DNA of 64,000 nucleotides from the NCBI RefSeq assembly GCF_008000815.1, contig NZ_CP042806.1, forward strand, positions 434,001 through 498,000. The letters run 5' to 3'. Source of the DNA: Terriglobus albidus (lineage in GTDB: Bacteria > Acidobacteriota > Terriglobia > Terriglobales > Acidobacteriaceae). Positions 1 to 8,189 of the stretch are shown here, piece by piece. Below the pieces are notes generated by a model, which was not told the origin of the DNA, made no database searches, and was given only the letters and a program-made list of their open reading frames with translations. A program made the translations under genes and the position numbers. Position 1 is the stretch's first letter. Each line of letters begins with the position of its first letter.

Positions 1-407
1 TTCTCTACCGGAAAAGTATCGGCCAGAATCGCCTGCTCCGATGGCGCCAGGCCACCGCCGCCAAGCCCCTGCAGCACGCGCGCCAGAATCAGGATCGGCA
101 TTGACGGCGCGATACCGCAAAGGAATGAGCATGCCGTGAACAGAATCACGCAGGTCATGTAGAAACGCTTGCGTCCGAAGCGGTTGGAGAGCCAGCCCGA
201 GATAGGCAGGATGATGGCCGAAGCGACCAGGTAGCTGGTCAGCACCCATGTCGCCTCTTCCTGGCTGGCGCCGAGTGAACCGGCGATATGTGGCAGAGCG
301 ACGTTTGCAATGGAGGTATCGAGCACCTCCATGAAGGTGGCCAGCGTGACCGTAAGAGCAATAGCCCACGGATTGTGCCGGGGCTTCCAGTTGTGGTCGT
401 ACGACAT
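1..407 (-). CDS. DHA2-family MFS drug efflux permease (N-terminal part, cut by window edge)
   Basis: About 135 N-terminal residues are present; the rest lies beyond position 1. Reading from the ATG at 405-407, the protein has a first membrane helix containing LDTSIANVALP, the signature of EmrB/QacA-type proton-driven exporters, then a second helix and the loop motif SNRFGRKR (MFS motif A). Family members export drugs, dyes or other hydrophobic compounds across the inner membrane, usually with 14 helices. It is divergent from a MarR regulator 41 bp away, the usual arrangement for a repressor-controlled pump. The substrate cannot be told from the sequence. Confidence 0.9.
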   Translation of the reverse strand, partial: MSYDHNWKPRHNPWAIALTVTLATFMEVLDTSIANVALPHIAGSLGASQEEATWVLTSYLVASAIILPISGWLSNRFGRKRFYMTCVILFTACSFLCGIAPSMPILILARVLQGLGGGGLAPSEQAILADTFPVE

Positions 408-411
408 GATC

Positions 412-448
412 GAATATCAGCTAGCTGCGATAGAATATCAGCTAGCTG
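412..448. promoter_or_regulatory. Tandem operator in the divergent MFS/MarR promoter
   Basis: A 16-bp direct repeat, GAATATCAGCTAGCTG, occurs at 412-427 and 433-448, offset by 21 bp (two helical turns). Each copy holds the palindrome CAGCTAGCTG. The second copy touches the marR ATG at 449. A TAGAAT at 431-436 could be the -10 for marR, which would leave a very short or absent leader. Binding by the adjacent MarR is inferred. Confidence 0.75.
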
Positions 449-907
449 ATGATTGAAAACGACAGGAACGCGGAAAAAACCTCCCGGAAACAATCGGAGG
501 CTCGCCGGACCCTCAAGCTGCTGAAGCGGCTGACACTTGGTTTCCGCGCGCGGCTGGACGAAGATCTGCGGCCGTTGGGCATCACGCTGGCACAGCTCCG
601 CGTGCTGCACGCTATCAAATCAGAAGCCACAGCCAGCGGCGCCCAGGTGGCGCGGGAATGCAGCATCACTCCCCAAACCGCACATGGCCTGATTCTGCGC
701 GCAGAGAAGAACGGCTGGATCGTCCGTCAGCAGGACGCAACCAATGAACGCCGGCGCATCGCCAGCCTCACGGCAACCGGCGAAAAGCTGCTCCAGGATA
801 CCGACGTGGTTGTACAGAAGATCGAGATGGACCTGTGGGAGGGCGTAAAACGCTCAGACCTGAAAGCCATGAACGACCTGCTGGAGATGGCCGCAGACCG
901 GCTGTAG
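449..907 (+). CDS. MarR-family transcriptional regulator
   Basis: The protein has 152 residues and a winged-helix fold: a dimerisation helix, then ITLAQLRVLHAI, the recognition region SITPQTAHGLILRAEKNGWI, and a wing with the DxxNxRRR pattern (DATNERRR) typical of MarR. It most likely represses the divergent DHA2 pump and itself through the tandem palindromes in the 41-bp gap. No Shine-Dalgarno sequence stands before the ATG and the operator runs into it, so translation may be from a nearly leaderless mRNA. The ligand is unknown. Confidence 0.9.
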   Translation: MIENDRNAEKTSRKQSEARRTLKLLKRLTLGFRARLDEDLRPLGITLAQLRVLHAIKSEATASGAQVARECSITPQTAHGLILRAEKNGWIVRQQDATNERRRIASLTATGEKLLQDTDVVVQKIEMDLWEGVKRSDLKAMNDLLEMAADRL

Positions 908-927
908 GTTTCTTATGAACAAAGGCT

Positions 928-983
928 GGGTGCCCCACATACGCGAAGCTTATGTGGGTGTATCGAGCGTTAGCTCGATCCGC
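928..983 (+). repeat. REP-like palindromic repeat, family B
   Basis: Starts GGGTGCCCCACATACGCG, then AGCTTATGTGGG, then a GAGC/GCTC hairpin. It faces an inverted copy at 1031-1083, so the pair resembles a bacterial interspersed mosaic element. Related copies lie at 59943-59995 and, in variant form, at 14502-14552 and 18904-18956. Confidence 0.8.
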
Positions 984-1030
984 CTTTATTCATAGAACCG
1001 ATAATCCGGAAGCAGGAAGAACTGGAAGCA

Positions 1031-1083
1031 ATTCGAGCTCCGCTCGAATGTCCCACATAAGCTACGCGTATGTGGGGCACCCG
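1031..1083 (-). repeat. REP-like palindromic repeat, family B (inverted copy)
   Basis: This is the reverse complement of the element at 928-983, with the same TCGAGC hairpin and CCCACATAAGCTACGCGTATGTGGGG core split around its centre. About 50 bp of non-repeated sequence separate the two copies. Confidence 0.8.
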
Positions 1084-1137
1084 TCCTTATCTGAGAGTCG
1101 AGTTCACGAGACTCCCCCTCATTTACCCTAATGTCAT

Positions 1138-2373
1138 ATGGCGACCGAGACAGCGACCCCGAGCGTTTCCCTTGCGGATGTGCAAGCCGCCCGCGAACGG
1201 ATGCGCGGCAGTGTCTACGAATCTCCCTGCTCCCGTTCGGAGAGGCTGTCCAAGACCACCGGACTTGAGATCTATCTCAAGCTCGAAAACCTGCAGATGA
1301 CCGGCAGCTTCAAAGAGCGCGGTGCCCTGAACAAGATCGCCACCCTCACCGCGGAGCAGGCCAGCCGCGGCGTGATCGCCGCAAGCGCAGGCAATCACGC
1401 CCAGGGCGTCGCCTATCACGCCACCAAGCGCGGCATTCCCGCCACCATCGTCATGCCGGTGCAGACGCCGCTGGTCAAAGTCACCGCCACTCGCAACTTC
1501 GGCGCCGAGGTGGTCCTGCACGGAGCCAACTATGACGAGGCCTACGCCGAAGCCCGGCGGCTCTGTGATCTGAAGGGCATGACCTTCGTACATCCCTTTG
1601 ACGATCCCGTCGTCATCGCCGGCCAGGGCGTCATCGGCCTGGAGATTCTGGAGCAGGTCCCTGGCCTGGAAGCAGTCGTCATCCCGATCGGCGGTGGCGG
1701 ACTAACCGGCGGCATCGCCGTTGCGCTGAAAGAGACCAACCCGAAGATTCAGGTCGTCGGCGTGCAGACAGCCCGTCTGGCCAGCATGAAGGCCGCTGTA
1801 GAAGCAGGCCATCACGTCACCCTCGACGCCGCCACCACCATCGCCGACGGCATCGCCGTACGGCGCGCCGGTGACGTCACCCTTCCGATCGCGGAGCACT
1901 ACGTCGACCGCATCGTGACCGTTGAAGAAGATGAGATCGCGTCCGCCATCCTTGTCCTGCTCGAACGGGAAAAGACACTCGCCGAAGGCGCGGGCGCGAC
2001 TGCCCTGGCCGCCGTCATGCAGCATAAGACCGGTCTGCCGCCCGGCACCCGGACAGCGGTCCTGGTCAGCGGCGGCAATATCGACGTCACCCTGCTCTCG
2101 CGCATCATCGAACGCGGTCTGGTCAAAGACGGCCGTCTGATCCGCCTGCGTATCCATCTACTGGACAAGCCGGGCGCGCTCGCCGAGCTCACCGAGCTGA
2201 TCGCCACCCACCGCATCAACATCGTGGATACCCTCTACAACCGGGCCTACTACGATGTGAACCTCGGCGACACCGCCATCGATATCACTATGGAAGCCCG
2301 TGGCCCGGAGCATGTGGCGGAACTGCTGGCAGCCTTGACGGAGCGGGGCTTCCGCCACCAGCGCGTCCAGTAA
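1138..2373 (+). CDS. ilvA: Threonine ammonia-lyase (threonine dehydratase)
   Basis: This PLP enzyme deaminates threonine to 2-oxobutanoate, the first step toward isoleucine. The 411-residue protein has the PLP lysine in TGSFKERGA (Lys59), the phosphate-binding glycine loop IPIGGGGLTGG, and a C-terminal ACT domain from about residue 335 (LLDKPGALAEL). One ACT domain and this length match the TdcB/YgkA-like allosteric type found with biosynthetic function in many bacteria, rather than the 514-residue E. coli IlvA. It has no operon partner; a 26-bp palindrome lies 113 bp downstream. Allosteric control by an amino acid is inferred from the ACT domain. Confidence 0.93.
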   Translation: MATETATPSVSLADVQAARERMRGSVYESPCSRSERLSKTTGLEIYLKLENLQMTGSFKERGALNKIATLTAEQASRGVIAASAGNHAQGVAYHATKRGIPATIVMPVQTPLVKVTATRNFGAEVVLHGANYDEAYAEARRLCDLKGMTFVHPFDDPVVIAGQGVIGLEILEQVPGLEAVVIPIGGGGLTGGIAVALKETNPKIQVVGVQTARLASMKAAVEAGHHVTLDAATTIADGIAVRRAGDVTLPIAEHYVDRIVTVEEDEIASAILVLLEREKTLAEGAGATALAAVMQHKTGLPPGTRTAVLVSGGNIDVTLLSRIIERGLVKDGRLIRLRIHLLDKPGALAELTELIATHRINIVDTLYNRAYYDVNLGDTAIDITMEARGPEHVAELLAALTERGFRHQRVQ

Positions 2374-2486
2374 CCTGACCGGCAAACCATCGTGACTATT
2401 GCCGGTCCCAAAACCCCGCAGTAAACTTTTTGTTCAACGTTACATACATTCGTTGATACTGTGGTGCTCCAGAGAGAGGCGCCCTG

Positions 2487-2512
2487 GTATGCACGTTTTT
2501 AAACGTGCATAC
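2487..2512. promoter_or_regulatory. Perfect 26-bp palindrome between ilvA and the small membrane gene
   Basis: GTATGCACGTTT at 2487-2498 and AAACGTGCATAC at 2501-2512 are exact inverted repeats around TT, followed by TTCTCTTT. It could be a terminator for ilvA (hairpin plus a weak T-run) or an operator for the gene starting 58 bp further on. Confidence 0.6.
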
Positions 2513-2570
2513 TTCTCTTTGCCTCACTGTCTGCGTCACAAGGCATCCTACGCTTCTGGAGAAAAGCACG

Positions 2571-2840
2571 ATGGCTCCAAACCTGCAATATGCAACCGAA
2601 GAAGAGCTCAGCACTGGACCTACACCCCAGCGGCTTGCAATTGAATGCGGCATTGTCGCCGCCCTGTGTTTTCTGGCCCTGAAGTTTGGCGGCTTCCATA
2701 GGGGAGGCAATCCCCTGGGCGAAGTCGTAGAGATCAACTTAGTCTCAGCCCTTGTCATCTCTACCGTAGTCACTCTGCTCTTTCTGGCCGCACGCGTGTG
2801 GCGCATTCAGGGCAAGCGGGAGAGTTCTTCAGACGAATAG
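2571..2840 (+). CDS. Small two-helix membrane protein, unknown function
   Basis: I do not recognise this 89-residue protein. It has a soluble N-terminus, a hydrophobic segment around CGIVAALCFLALKFGGF, a short loop, and a second segment LVSALVISTVVTLLFLAARV, ending in a charged tail. The ATG at 2571 is preferred over an upstream in-frame ATG because GGAGAA stands 7 nt before it. It is transcribed alone and ends in a strong bidirectional terminator shared with the convergent yceI-like gene. Confidence 0.65.
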   Translation: MAPNLQYATEEELSTGPTPQRLAIECGIVAALCFLALKFGGFHRGGNPLGEVVEINLVSALVISTVVTLLFLAARVWRIQGKRESSSDE

Positions 2841-2855
2841 GTGGAACGTCACTTC

Positions 2856-2892
2856 AACAGAAAAGGCCTCCCTGGCGGGAGGCCCTTCTGTT
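2856..2892. terminator. Bidirectional rho-independent terminator
   Basis: GGCCTCCC (2865-2872) and GGGAGGCC (2877-2884) form an 8-bp stem with loop TGGC. It is extended by CAGAA/TTCTG pairing, with an A-run on one side and a T-rich tract on the other. It lies between two convergent genes. Confidence 0.88.
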
Positions 2893-2908
2893 TCGTTACC
2901 GATTACGC

Positions 2909-3496
2909 TTACTCTTTGTCGGCCTCAACATCGATGGTGATCTTCACCAGATCGCTGACCACGGCATCCGGGAACTTGCCACCGAAGTTGAAGTCAGAGC
3001 GCTTGATGCTGCCGGTCGCCGAGAAGCCGGTCACCAGCTTGCCCTGCTGATTCTTCTGGGGAGGCGTCGGTCCATCGACCGTCAGCGTCACCGGCTTGGT
3101 TACACCGTTCAGCGTAAGGTCACCGGTCACCAGATAGCTGTCGCCGGAGCGCTTCACCTCTGTCGACTTGAAGGTCAGCGTGGGGTACTTTTCGACGTCG
3201 AAGAAGTCGGCTGACTTCAGGTGATCGTTGCGCTTCTGAACACGTGTATCCAGACCCTTGGTCTCAACCACTGCGGCGACGGTCGACTTGGTGGGGTCTT
3301 TCTCATCCCAGTTCACCGTACCGTTCACAGCGCCGAGCGAGCCACGCACGTTGGACACGGAGAGGTGCTTGACCTGGAAGCCTGCCTCCGAGTGGTTCGG
3401 GTCGATCTTCCATGTCGAAGTCTGAGCAAATGCCTGCGATCCAACCAGAAGCAGGCCTCCAAGAAGGGATGCAACGAACGTACGAGTCACTTTCAT
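2909..3496 (-). CDS. YceI-family periplasmic lipid-binding-like protein
   Basis: The 195-residue precursor has a signal peptide (KVTRTFVASLLGGLLLVGSQAFA, cut near residue 24) and a single YceI domain starting WKIDPNHSEAGFQVKHL. YceI proteins form a lipocalin-like barrel that binds polyisoprenoid or other amphiphiles in the periplasm. Family landmarks visible are the DPNHS start, the SADFFDVEKYP segment and the KRSDFNFGGKFPDAVVSD segment. It is monocistronic, with GGAGACATAA before the ATG. The ligand is not deducible. Confidence 0.92.
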   Translation of the reverse strand: MKVTRTFVASLLGGLLLVGSQAFAQTSTWKIDPNHSEAGFQVKHLSVSNVRGSLGAVNGTVNWDEKDPTKSTVAAVVETKGLDTRVQKRNDHLKSADFFDVEKYPTLTFKSTEVKRSGDSYLVTGDLTLNGVTKPVTLTVDGPTPPQKNQQGKLVTGFSATGSIKRSDFNFGGKFPDAVVSDLVKITIDVEADKE

Positions 3497-3601
3497 TTAT
3501 GTCTCCAAAATCCTGGTTGGGGAGCGCCCCAGGCGCCCGGGTTGAGGTTGATGGTGGCAGGAAGCGCGCGGGCTGCGACGGCCCGCGCGACCGTATCCGG
3601 C

Positions 3602-4309
3602 TCAGGCTACGAGTTCAAAAACCAGCACCTCGCTGCTGCCTGTGCTTCCCGACTGCAAATGAATCTTTGTTTCCTGCCGCAGAGCAGCGGCATCGCCTGC
3701 TTGAAGGGACGTTCCGTTAACCTGAACGTCACCCTTCACCACATGTACCCACGCCGAGCGTCCTTCTGCAAGCGGATAATCAAGTTCCTTACCCGGCTCC
3801 AGCTCCGCTACGGCTACCGCGGCGTCCTGGTTGATCATCGCTGCGCCGGCCACCGGCGTCGAAGAGGCAAGTACGCGGAAACGGTTCTTTTTCTCCGCCG
3901 GATCGAAGGCCAGTTGCTCATAGCTGGGCTTCTCGCCGCGGGTACGCGGCTCAATCCAGACCTGGAACAGGTGCACCGGTTCTGCGTTCGATCCATTGAA
4001 CTCGCTGTGTACGACACCCGACCCTGCAGACATACGCTGGATCTCATTCGGCCCCAGCTCTTCTGTATGGCCCATGCTGTCCTTGTGCGCCAGCTTGCCG
4101 GAGATGACGTAGGTCAGAATCTCCATATCGCGGTGCGGGTGCGAGCCGAAGCCACGGCCGGGAGCGACCACATCCTCATTGATCACCCGCAGCGGACCGA
4201 AGCCCATGTGGCGGGTGTCATAGTAGTTGGCGAACGAAAACGTGTGGTACGTATCCAGCCAGCCATGATTGGCGTGGCCACGCTCTTTGCTCTTGCGTAC
4301 GGTAATCAT
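3602..4309 (-). CDS. Pirin-family bicupin (YhhW-like)
   Basis: The protein has 235 residues with two cupin barrels. The N-terminal metal site is visible as HPHRDME near residue 58, followed by the later His and Glu of the family (VVHSEFN). YhhW-type pirins are iron-dependent and some act as quercetin 2,3-dioxygenases; others serve as redox-linked regulators. The start codon overlaps the stop of the upstream marR by 4 nt (ATGA), so the two are translationally coupled. A MarR-regulated pirin suggests a response to aromatic compounds or oxidative stress. This is inferred from context. Confidence 0.9.
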   Translation of the reverse strand: MITVRKSKERGHANHGWLDTYHTFSFANYYDTRHMGFGPLRVINEDVVAPGRGFGSHPHRDMEILTYVISGKLAHKDSMGHTEELGPNEIQRMSAGSGVVHSEFNGSNAEPVHLFQVWIEPRTRGEKPSYEQLAFDPAEKKNRFRVLASSTPVAGAAMINQDAAVAVAELEPGKELDYPLAEGRSAWVHVVKGDVQVNGTSLQAGDAAALRQETKIHLQSGSTGSSEVLVFELVA

Positions 4310-4779
4310 GCTCTCTCCTGCCGCTGGGACTTCGTCTTGTTGGTGGCGGCGGCGGTCTGGCCCAGCTTCTTCAGGCCGTCATGCAGCGCCCGGCGGTCAG
4401 CGGCCGAAAGCGGCCGCATCATCTCCTCCAGGTCGCGGCTGTGCGCCGAGAAAGTGCAGCGGATGAGCTTCTCTCCTTCGTCCGTCAACTCGACGACACG
4501 AACCCGCCGATCCGTCGCATGAAACCCGCGGCGGACCAGGTTGCGGCGCTCCAGACGGTCAATTGCAGCCGTTGTGGAGGCGTTCGCAAGTCTTGCCTTT
4601 TCAGCAATCTGCGTCATCGAGAGAGGGCCTTTGTGCAGCAGCATCTCCAACACAATGAAGTCACTCAACCCCAGGCCCGTGCCGACAATGGATTCTTCGG
4701 CAAAGGTCCGGACAGCGTCGTAGGCCTTCATCATCACCAGCCAGAGGCGGGTTGCCGAGAGTGCTTTCTGCTCGCTCAT
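4306..4779 (-). CDS. MarR-family regulator of the pirin operon
   Basis: The 157-residue winged-helix regulator has the helix-turn-helix SMTQIAEKARLANASTTAAI and the wing ATDRRVRVVELT, which carries the DRR motif of MarR. It is the first gene of a two-gene operon with the pirin. A Shine-Dalgarno (AAGGAG) lies upstream, and a perfect 14-bp palindrome sits 33 bp before the start. It probably represses its own operon; the inducer is unknown. Confidence 0.9.
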   Translation of the reverse strand: MSEQKALSATRLWLVMMKAYDAVRTFAEESIVGTGLGLSDFIVLEMLLHKGPLSMTQIAEKARLANASTTAAIDRLERRNLVRRGFHATDRRVRVVELTDEGEKLIRCTFSAHSRDLEEMMRPLSAADRRALHDGLKKLGQTAAATNKTKSQRQERA

Positions 4780-4811
4780 GCCTGTCCTGCTCCTTTCTAC
4801 TACATCAGATG

Positions 4812-4825
4812 TTTCGATATCGAAA
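4812..4825. promoter_or_regulatory. Palindromic MarR operator candidate
   Basis: TTTCGATATCGAAA is a perfect 14-bp palindrome 33 bp upstream of the marR-pirin operon. Its position and symmetry suit a MarR dimer. Autoregulation is inferred. Confidence 0.65.
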
Positions 4826-4929
4826 TAGATTCAGCGAGAGCGTTCCCACCAGCTTTGTTGGCTGAGCAAAGCGTAGTGGAGAAATCCACTTTTCTACCCA
4901 GGGCCTACGTTCCCGGGGAACGATGGGCA

Positions 4930-4965
4930 AAAGCAGATTTCTCCGCTTCGCTGCGAAATGACAAA
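4930..4965 (+). repeat. Short intergenic repeat, family C
   Basis: AAGCAGATTTCTCCGCTTCG followed by CTGCGAAATGACAAA. Near-identical copies lie at 14750-14787 and 18977-19017, always outside genes. Confidence 0.75.
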
Positions 4966-4972
4966 AGAGTAC

Positions 4973-7900
4973 CTACGCCGTCTGTCCAGAGGAAGTCTGA
5001 ACGCAGTTCTTCCCCGATCGCTTAGCCCGGTAGAGTCCCTGATCCGCACGAGAGATCAGAGCCTCCAACGACTCCTCTTCGCCCATTGAGGTCGCCAGGC
5101 CGATGCTGGTCGTCGTGTGAAAGACGATTCCGGCGTATTCGATCGGGGCCGACTCCACCATCTGGCGAAGCCGCTCTGCCATTTGCAGCGCCTGGCTTTC
5201 GTCGGTCTCCGGCAGTAGAAGGATGAACTCCTCGCCTCCGTAACGGCTCAGGATGTCTGAGGTACGAATGGAGGAGGCAAACATGGTGGCGATGGCTCGC
5301 AATGTCGCGTCACCGGCACTATGCCCCATGGTGTCGTTGGTCTGCTTGAAGTTGTCGAGGTCGGCCAGCAGCAGGCTGTAGCTGCGGCCTGACCTGTGGG
5401 AGCGCGAGACCTCCAGCGAAGCACGCTCAAAGAAGCCGCGACGGTTCAGTGTTCCGGTCAGCTCGTCATGCAGAGCAATCCTCGCCAGTCGCTCATTGAC
5501 GCGGATCAGCTCCTGGCGGCTCGACTCCAGCTCACTGGTTCGCGTCGCAATCACGGCCTCCAACTCCCGCTGACGGCGCGCCATGTAAGCAAGCCGGATG
5601 CGGACCAGCAGCAACACGACACCAATCGTTAGCAGGATCAGCAGGATCTGAAACCACAAGGTCTCGGTCACACCATTGCGGATGTGGATGGGAAAGCTGA
5701 TCTCCTGCGATGGTCCTGCGCCATTGCGGCTGACAGCACGGATATGGAAGACATACTGGCCGCCAGGAAGGTTGGTGTAGGTCGCGGAACGGCGGCTGAT
5801 GCTCGGCACGCTCCAGCCATCGTCGAAGCCTTCCAGTTGATAGGAGTAAAGCGTGTCGTCGGGAGAGGTGTAGTCCAGCAGGGCGAAGTTCACCTCAAAA
5901 CCGCGATGGGACGGAAAGCTCAGTTGTCCTGCTCCTGCCTGGCGTGCCAACAGCACCGGCGACTGTGCCACTCCCTGCACTGTCACCTCGGTCGCCACGA
6001 GTGGTGCTGCAAAGGTCCATGGGTGGAGCTTCTGCGGCCGGACGATGACCACCGAGGAGTTCCCCGGAAAGAGGATGGTTCCGTCGTCCAGCATGCCGGA
6101 GCTGAACAGATTCTGCGCCGTCGACTGCAATCCATCTGGAACTCCGTACCGCCGCACGGCAAAGCTCTTTGGATCGACCGCCGCCAGCCCCCGGGGCGTA
6201 TTGATCCACATCGTTCCGTCGAGCCCTCTCCTGATCACCAGGATGATGTCATCCGGCAGATTGTTACGGTCGTGGTCGATCGTGCGGAATCGCGCCGTCC
6301 CATCCGGCTTGAGCTCATCCAGCACCTGAACGCCGGAGCCAATGGAACCGATCCAGAGGCGGCCCTGAGTATCCTCCGCAATCGGCTGGATATTATCCGT
6401 CGCAATCGAAGCTGGATCGTTCTTGTCATGGCGTACATGACGGAAGCTTTCAGCTGCAGGATCAAAGAGATCCAGCCCCAGCCGGGTCGTTACCCAAAGA
6501 CGTCCATGCGAGTCCCTGAGCATGTCGCGGACATAATCGTCCGAGATGCTGGAGGCATTGTTCTGATCGTGGGCAAAGACCTTCAGTTGGCCGGTGCGCC
6601 GGTTGTAGCGCGCCAGACCGTTGTAGCTTCCCGCCCACAGGTCATCGCCATCCACCAGGACCGCATTCACGATCTGCTTGCGAAGAAAGACATCGTCGAC
6701 AGGGCGGTAAGTCCGCGTCGCAACATCGATCAGGTACAGGCCAATACCACCAGCGACCACCGTCTTCTCATCCACCGGCTTGATCGCCAACACTTCGCGG
6801 TGGGAGATCTGATCTCCGCTTATTCCCGGCGCAGGCTGTATCCGATGGATGCTTCCATCCCGATCAATCTCTGCAAACCCGCCCTGGTCGAAGCCAACCC
6901 ATACCCGGCCGTACCCGGCGCCGACGCTACGCACCTCCGAACCAAAGAGACGGTCCGGCCTCAGCGGGGAGCTGCGGATGTTGAAGATGCCGCGCCCATT
7001 CACGGTGATGGAGGAGAGACCGCTGTCGGTCCCCAGCCATACCACACCGGAGCGATCGCGCAGCATGCCGCGAATGAAGTCATTGCTTAGGGGCGCGGAT
7101 GCCGTTGGGTCCTTAGCCCAGTGCAACGTCTGCCCCGTCGCCGTATCGACCGAGAACAAACCCGCGCCATAGGTCGCAAACCACAGCAGGCCAGGCTGCA
7201 TTTCCAGAAAGACACGCACCGTGTGAGGCCCAACCGACGATCCCTCGCCCGCGAGCCCGGGATATCCATGGATCGTCCCGGACGCTCGATCGACAGTCCC
7301 TACCCCGGTCGTGTCTGTCCCTACCCAGATTCCCCCGGCATGGTCCTGGAAGATCGACCACACAGCAGGTCTCTGTCCCAGCTTGTCGTCGCCGGCGATA
7401 AATGCATAGTCCCCGGCACCCTTCCCCAACAGATAGAGCCCTGTACCGGATCCTACCCAGAGGTTGCGATCCTTATCCTGCAGCAACGCAAAGATTCCGC
7501 CGGACGGCACTCTGCCGGTAACAGGCTTACCCGTTAGTCCGCCGTAGAGATCGAACTCACCGGTATTGTCGTGATAATGTGCGAATCCGTTCTGTGTACC
7601 AATCCAGACACCGCCCTCTCCATCAGGCGCCATGCAGAAGACACGCGCCTTCCGTAGCACGGATGGCGTCTTCGCCGGAATGACAAAACTGTCTGTCGCC
7701 GGCTGATAGATAGAAAGACCGGCGCTTCCCGTGCCGACATACAGGCCGCCATCGGCACGAGGCAACAGCACCCGCACATTGTTATCCGGCAGAGAACCCG
7801 GATCATGGGCGTCGTGAGTGTAGTTATAGATCTGGTAACCATCGAACCGGGAGAGCCCGCCGAAGCTGGCGATCCAGACATAGCCTGCAGTGTCCTGCGC

Positions 7901-8119
7901 GAAGCCATAGACAGAGTCATGGGGCAGACCCTGCTTCATGGTCATCACATCGAAGTTCATCTCGGAGATAGCCTGAAGCTTATCCCCATCCAATCCGGCA
8001 GCCGAACCAGTCTGTGCGCCGGCTCTCGCTCCACAATTAAAAATCCCGGCCAGCGCAAGAAACCATAGCGCCGGACGGAGAATCCACCACTCCGCTTTCA
8101 CCCACGACCGCCGCGTCAC
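4973..8119 (-). CDS. Beta-propeller sensor diguanylate cyclase (Reg_prop, Y_Y_Y, GGDEF)
   Basis: This makes cyclic di-GMP from two GTP. The layout is an N-terminal signal or membrane segment (LRPALWFLALAGIF), about 700 residues of two-component-regulator propeller blades (repeats such as LWVGSGTGLYLL and VWLGTDSGLSSI), a Y_Y_Y domain, one membrane helix (FQILLILLTIGVVLLLVRI), a coiled linker, and a C-terminal GGDEF domain. The active site reads GGEEF, and RTSD five residues before it is a product-inhibition I-site. The sensor is therefore periplasmic and the cyclase cytoplasmic. The GTG at 8119 is chosen because it keeps the gene clear of yceH; ATG at 8263 would overlap that gene. The signal sensed is unknown. 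Confidence 0.88.
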   Translation of the reverse strand: MTRRSWVKAEWWILRPALWFLALAGIFNCGARAGAQTGSAAGLDGDKLQAISEMNFDVMTMKQGLPHDSVYGFAQDTAGYVWIASFGGLSRFDGYQIYNYTHDAHDPGSLPDNNVRVLLPRADGGLYVGTGSAGLSIYQPATDSFVIPAKTPSVLRKARVFCMAPDGEGGVWIGTQNGFAHYHDNTGEFDLYGGLTGKPVTGRVPSGGIFALLQDKDRNLWVGSGTGLYLLGKGAGDYAFIAGDDKLGQRPAVWSIFQDHAGGIWVGTDTTGVGTVDRASGTIHGYPGLAGEGSSVGPHTVRVFLEMQPGLLWFATYGAGLFSVDTATGQTLHWAKDPTASAPLSNDFIRGMLRDRSGVVWLGTDSGLSSITVNGRGIFNIRSSPLRPDRLFGSEVRSVGAGYGRVWVGFDQGGFAEIDRDGSIHRIQPAPGISGDQISHREVLAIKPVDEKTVVAGGIGLYLIDVATRTYRPVDDVFLRKQIVNAVLVDGDDLWAGSYNGLARYNRRTGQLKVFAHDQNNASSISDDYVRDMLRDSHGRLWVTTRLGLDLFDPAAESFRHVRHDKNDPASIATDNIQPIAEDTQGRLWIGSIGSGVQVLDELKPDGTARFRTIDHDRNNLPDDIILVIRRGLDGTMWINTPRGLAAVDPKSFAVRRYGVPDGLQSTAQNLFSSGMLDDGTILFPGNSSVVIVRPQKLHPWTFAAPLVATEVTVQGVAQSPVLLARQAGAGQLSFPSHRGFEVNFALLDYTSPDDTLYSYQLEGFDDGWSVPSISRRSATYTNLPGGQYVFHIRAVSRNGAGPSQEISFPIHIRNGVTETLWFQILLILLTIGVVLLLVRIRLAYMARRQRELEAVIATRTSELESSRQELIRVNERLARIALHDELTGTLNRRGFFERASLEVSRSHRSGRSYSLLLADLDNFKQTNDTMGHSAGDATLRAIATMFASSIRTSDILSRYGGEEFILLLPETDESQALQMAERLRQMVESAPIEYAGIVFHTTTSIGLATSMGEEESLEALISRADQGLYRAKRSGKNCVQTSSGQTA

Positions 8120-8189
8120 GACTCTTCGTCCAAAGGGAAAAATATCATGCCCCGAGGTATCTTCCCCAGGCTTTTTGTCACAGCGGACT

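Noticed and set aside
3221-4522. Long plus-strand open frame (433 codons) opposite the YceI and pirin genes
   Set aside because: It lies antisense to two clear family members and its translation has no recognisable domain. High-GC codon bias commonly opens such frames.
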